Shown here: one piece after another, positions 14,011 through 15,632 of the stretch | Layout of the letters: every line of letters begins with the position of its first letter | Position numbering within the stretch: position 1 is the stretch's first letter | Assembly (NCBI RefSeq): GCF_049673005.1 | Contig: NZ_JBATXB010000022.1 | Span: 1-15,632 of the forward strand | Length of the DNA: 15,632 nt | Direction: 5' to 3' | Source of the DNA: Carnobacterium_A sp049673005 | GTDB taxonomy: Bacteria; Bacillota; Bacilli; Lactobacillales; Carnobacteriaceae | Translations under genes and position numbers: made by a program | Notes under the pieces: model-generated | Database searches by the model: none | Seen by the model: only the letters and a program-made list of their open reading frames with translations | What the model was told of the DNA's origin: nothing

Positions 14011-15003
14011 TTATAACGTGATTTCAGTTCCGACGCCAAGTTCTCTAGCTTTCACAAGAATTTTGCTAGCTGTCACAACATCTAATACGGCTGTCCCAAC
14101 TGTTTTAAAAACGGTTATTTCTTTATCATTTTCACGACCTGTAATTTTACCTAGCATCACTTCACCAAGGTCTCCTTGGTAATGGCTTCTTTCTACTAGT
14201 CCTTCATTTAACGGAGTGATCAAATCACCCGCTTCTGCTAGAACACCTTCCATTGTGTCGAAGATAACTTTATCTGCGCGGACAATGATATCACTTGGAA
14301 GTTCATGCATTTCAGGCGTATATGCTCCAACACCATTGATATGCGCGCCTTCTTTTACATATTCACCAGAAAATGTTGCACGTTTAGAAGTGGTTACAGA
14401 AGTGATGATATCTGCACCTTTAACGGCTTCTTCAGAAGTAGCTACTGCGATTAATTTTGTACTAAAATGTGAAAATTGTTCTGACATCTCTTTGACAAAC
14501 TGTTTGCAACGTTCTTCATCTATGTCGACTATTCTCACTTCATCTAATGAGCGAACAGTCAGCATCGCTTCTAGTTGAGAAATAGCTTGTCCACCTGTTC
14601 CAATTAAAGCAGCAATTTTAGCGTCTTTACGAGCCAATACATCTGTTGCTGCTCCTTGGACAGCTCCTGTACGCAATTGCGTTAAGTATGTTCCGTCCAT
14701 CATCGCTTCAACTATTCCCGTTTCAGCATTCAACATAACCATAGTCGCTGGTACACTTGGTAGATTTTTTTCAATGTTTCCGGGATAAATCGAAACAATT
14801 TTAACTCCTAAAGCATGGTCTTTTCCAGCGACATAAGCTGGCATGTATAAACTTTGACCGCCATGCTCTGGAATATCAATATTCGTGCGCAATGGAACCG
14901 TGCTTTTCCCTTCAGAAAAAAGACGTAAAGCCTCTTTATCTGCTTGGATAGCTTCCTCCATTGAAAAAACTTTTTGCATCTCTTCTTTTGTTAATACAAT
15001 CAT
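14011..15003 (-). CDS. Ornithine cyclodeaminase / mu-crystallin family NAD(P)-dependent enzyme
   Basis: A 330-residue cytosolic enzyme. The start is taken at 15003, since AGGGAG (15012-15017) is correctly spaced for it; an upstream in-frame ATG at 15027 would add eight residues with no good ribosome site. Features: substrate-binding Arg39 and Lys68 regions (PLRTNI, GVKIVSIYPGN), RTGAVQG (111-117) and Rossmann motif LIGTGGQA (133-140). In Pseudomonas ornithine cyclodeaminase a catalytic Asp follows a Gly-Gly; here the matching segment is GVGAYTPEMHEL with Tyr228, so true ornithine deamination is doubtful. Family members without that Asp include ketimine/pyrroline-2-carboxylate reductases, alanine dehydrogenases and opine-type enzymes. 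It lies 78 bases after the permease gene in the same direction, probably one operon. Confidence 0.82.
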   Translation of the reverse strand: MIVLTKEEMQKVFSMEEAIQADKEALRLFSEGKSTVPLRTNIDIPEHGGQSLYMPAYVAGKDHALGVKIVSIYPGNIEKNLPSVPATMVMLNAETGIVEAMMDGTYLTQLRTGAVQGAATDVLARKDAKIAALIGTGGQAISQLEAMLTVRSLDEVRIVDIDEERCKQFVKEMSEQFSHFSTKLIAVATSEEAVKGADIITSVTTSKRATFSGEYVKEGAHINGVGAYTPEMHELPSDIIVRADKVIFDTMEGVLAEAGDLITPLNEGLVERSHYQGDLGEVMLGKITGRENDKEITVFKTVGTAVLDVVTASKILVKARELGVGTEITL

Positions 15004-15035
15004 ACTTTTCTCTCCCTCATGAAACATACTTTGTT

Positions 15036-15049
15036 TGTAGTCGTTAACA
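15036..15049. promoter_or_regulatory. cre-like site before the cyclodeaminase-family gene
   Basis: TGTAGTCGTTAACA differs from the CcpA operator pattern TGWNANCGNTNNCA at one position. It sits in the 78-base gap between the permease and the enzyme gene, where a roadblock to read-through would be possible. Low-confidence match; such patterns occur by chance. Confidence 0.3.
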
Positions 15050-15081
15050 GTTTTTTTAAGAGTTGATTCAATTTTTATTTT

Positions 15082-15632
15082 CTAGTTTACTTCGTTTGCT
15101 AAGCTCAATTTTGATTTGCGCATTTCTAAAACCATACTAATCGCTGTGTAAAGCAACACTACGATAACCAACCATTGCAGCATACCAGTATTTAGTGATT
15201 TCACAAAGTATACTGCTGTTAATACTCCTAAAACACCAAATGTTGAAGCAAATAATGTGATTTTACGGCTATATTGACCAAATTTAACAAATTGCATACT
15301 ACCGATTGGAACAGAGAACGTACATGCTCCCATCATAATTGGGAAAGCTGCTGCTGGATTCATACCTAGAGCGTAAACAGTTGCCATTGTTAAAGCGTAT
15401 GAACCAATACCAATATTGTTTAATGCACCATAAGCGAATAATAACACACCGGCAGTAACTAGTTTGAATCCATATAATTCTGTTGCTGTTCCGTTAGATG
15501 GAATTAAATTAAATTTACCAGCTAAAATTAAAATTGCTGCTACAGTTAAACCGATTGATACAAACTGCTTGATTGTTTTTTCTGGTAATTTCACAACAAA
15601 ACGGGGTCCAACATACGCTCCAATAACTTGGC
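15082..15632 (-). CDS. TauE/SafE-family membrane permease, C-terminal part (5' end outside window)
   Basis: The frame runs to the end of the window: codons before the GTG at 15594 (GAYVGPRFVVKLPEK) read through in frame and look like the mid-protein cytosolic loop of this family, so the true start lies beyond 15632. About 183 residues are visible, with four to five hydrophobic helices and the second-repeat motif GALNNIGIGSYALTM. The family exports anions such as sulfite, sulfoacetate or related organic acids, but the substrate of an individual member cannot be read from sequence. It is the first gene of a probable pair with the cyclodeaminase-family enzyme. It ends at TAG (15082-15084) without an obvious terminator. 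Confidence 0.85.
   Translation of the reverse strand, partial: QVIGAYVGPRFVVKLPEKTIKQFVSIGLTVAAILILAGKFNLIPSNGTATELYGFKLVTAGVLLFAYGALNNIGIGSYALTMATVYALGMNPAAAFPIMMGACTFSVPIGSMQFVKFGQYSRKITLFASTFGVLGVLTAVYFVKSLNTGMLQWLVIVVLLYTAISMVLEMRKSKLSLANEVN

Noticed and set aside
14216..14578. 120-codon plus-strand frame, and similar plus-strand frames at 4922, 5602, 7841, 8277, 9226 and 11383
   Set aside because: They lie opposite well-supported genes, have no ribosome sites and show no recognisable protein features; they are antisense shadows.
1..15632. CRISPR arrays, insertion sequences, prophage genes, tRNA or rRNA
   Set aside because: I looked for regularly spaced repeats, transposase motifs and tRNA-like folds and saw none; gene order and base composition look like ordinary chromosome.

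Overview
This is a low-GC, AT-rich Gram-positive chromosome segment. Consensus Shine-Dalgarno sites, a CydA with a short Q-loop, a PerR-type operator and the gene set point to a facultatively respiring lactic acid bacterium (Lactobacillales; Carnobacterium, Enterococcus or a relative). The species is an inference. No rRNA, tRNA, IS element, CRISPR array or phage gene is visible.

Layout. 1-904 (+): the end of a probable permuted-papain hydrolase and a YbgC-type thioesterase. 954-2159 (-): a type II NADH dehydrogenase (ndh), apparently transcribed from a promoter near 2470 through a leader of about 290 nt that can fold into several hairpins. 2655-3641 (+): a long-chain polyprenyl diphosphate synthase, probably for the (demethyl)menaquinone tail. 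3757-9707 (-): the operon cydA-cydB-cydD-cydC, encoding cytochrome bd quinol oxidase and its ABC assembly exporter. 10060-12510 (-): a TetR regulator and a two-gene ABC exporter that resemble HrtR/FhtR and HrtBA, the heme-sensing and heme-export system of lactococci, enterococci and staphylococci. 12670-13143 (-): a Dps ferritin-like protein with a perfect PerR box on its promoter. 13347-13925 (+): a YflT-domain general stress protein. 14011-15003 (-): an ornithine cyclodeaminase/mu-crystallin family enzyme. 15082-15632 (-): the C-terminal part of a TauE/SafE permease cut by the window edge.

How it fits together. Ndh passes electrons from NADH to a menaquinone-type quinone, whose side chain the polyprenyl synthase would make. 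Cytochrome bd oxidises the quinol with O2 and CydDC supports its assembly. Cytochrome bd needs heme, which most lactic acid bacteria must take up and which is toxic in excess, so a heme-responsive exporter next door makes sense. Dps under a PerR box handles the iron and peroxide that come with respiration. The window therefore reads as a compact heme-dependent respiration and heme/iron-stress island. Most individual genes are well known. The parts that merit follow-up are the non-coding ones: the ndh leader, operator-like palindromes at the hrtB and dps promoters, and an unusually long perfect hairpin at 13940-13996.
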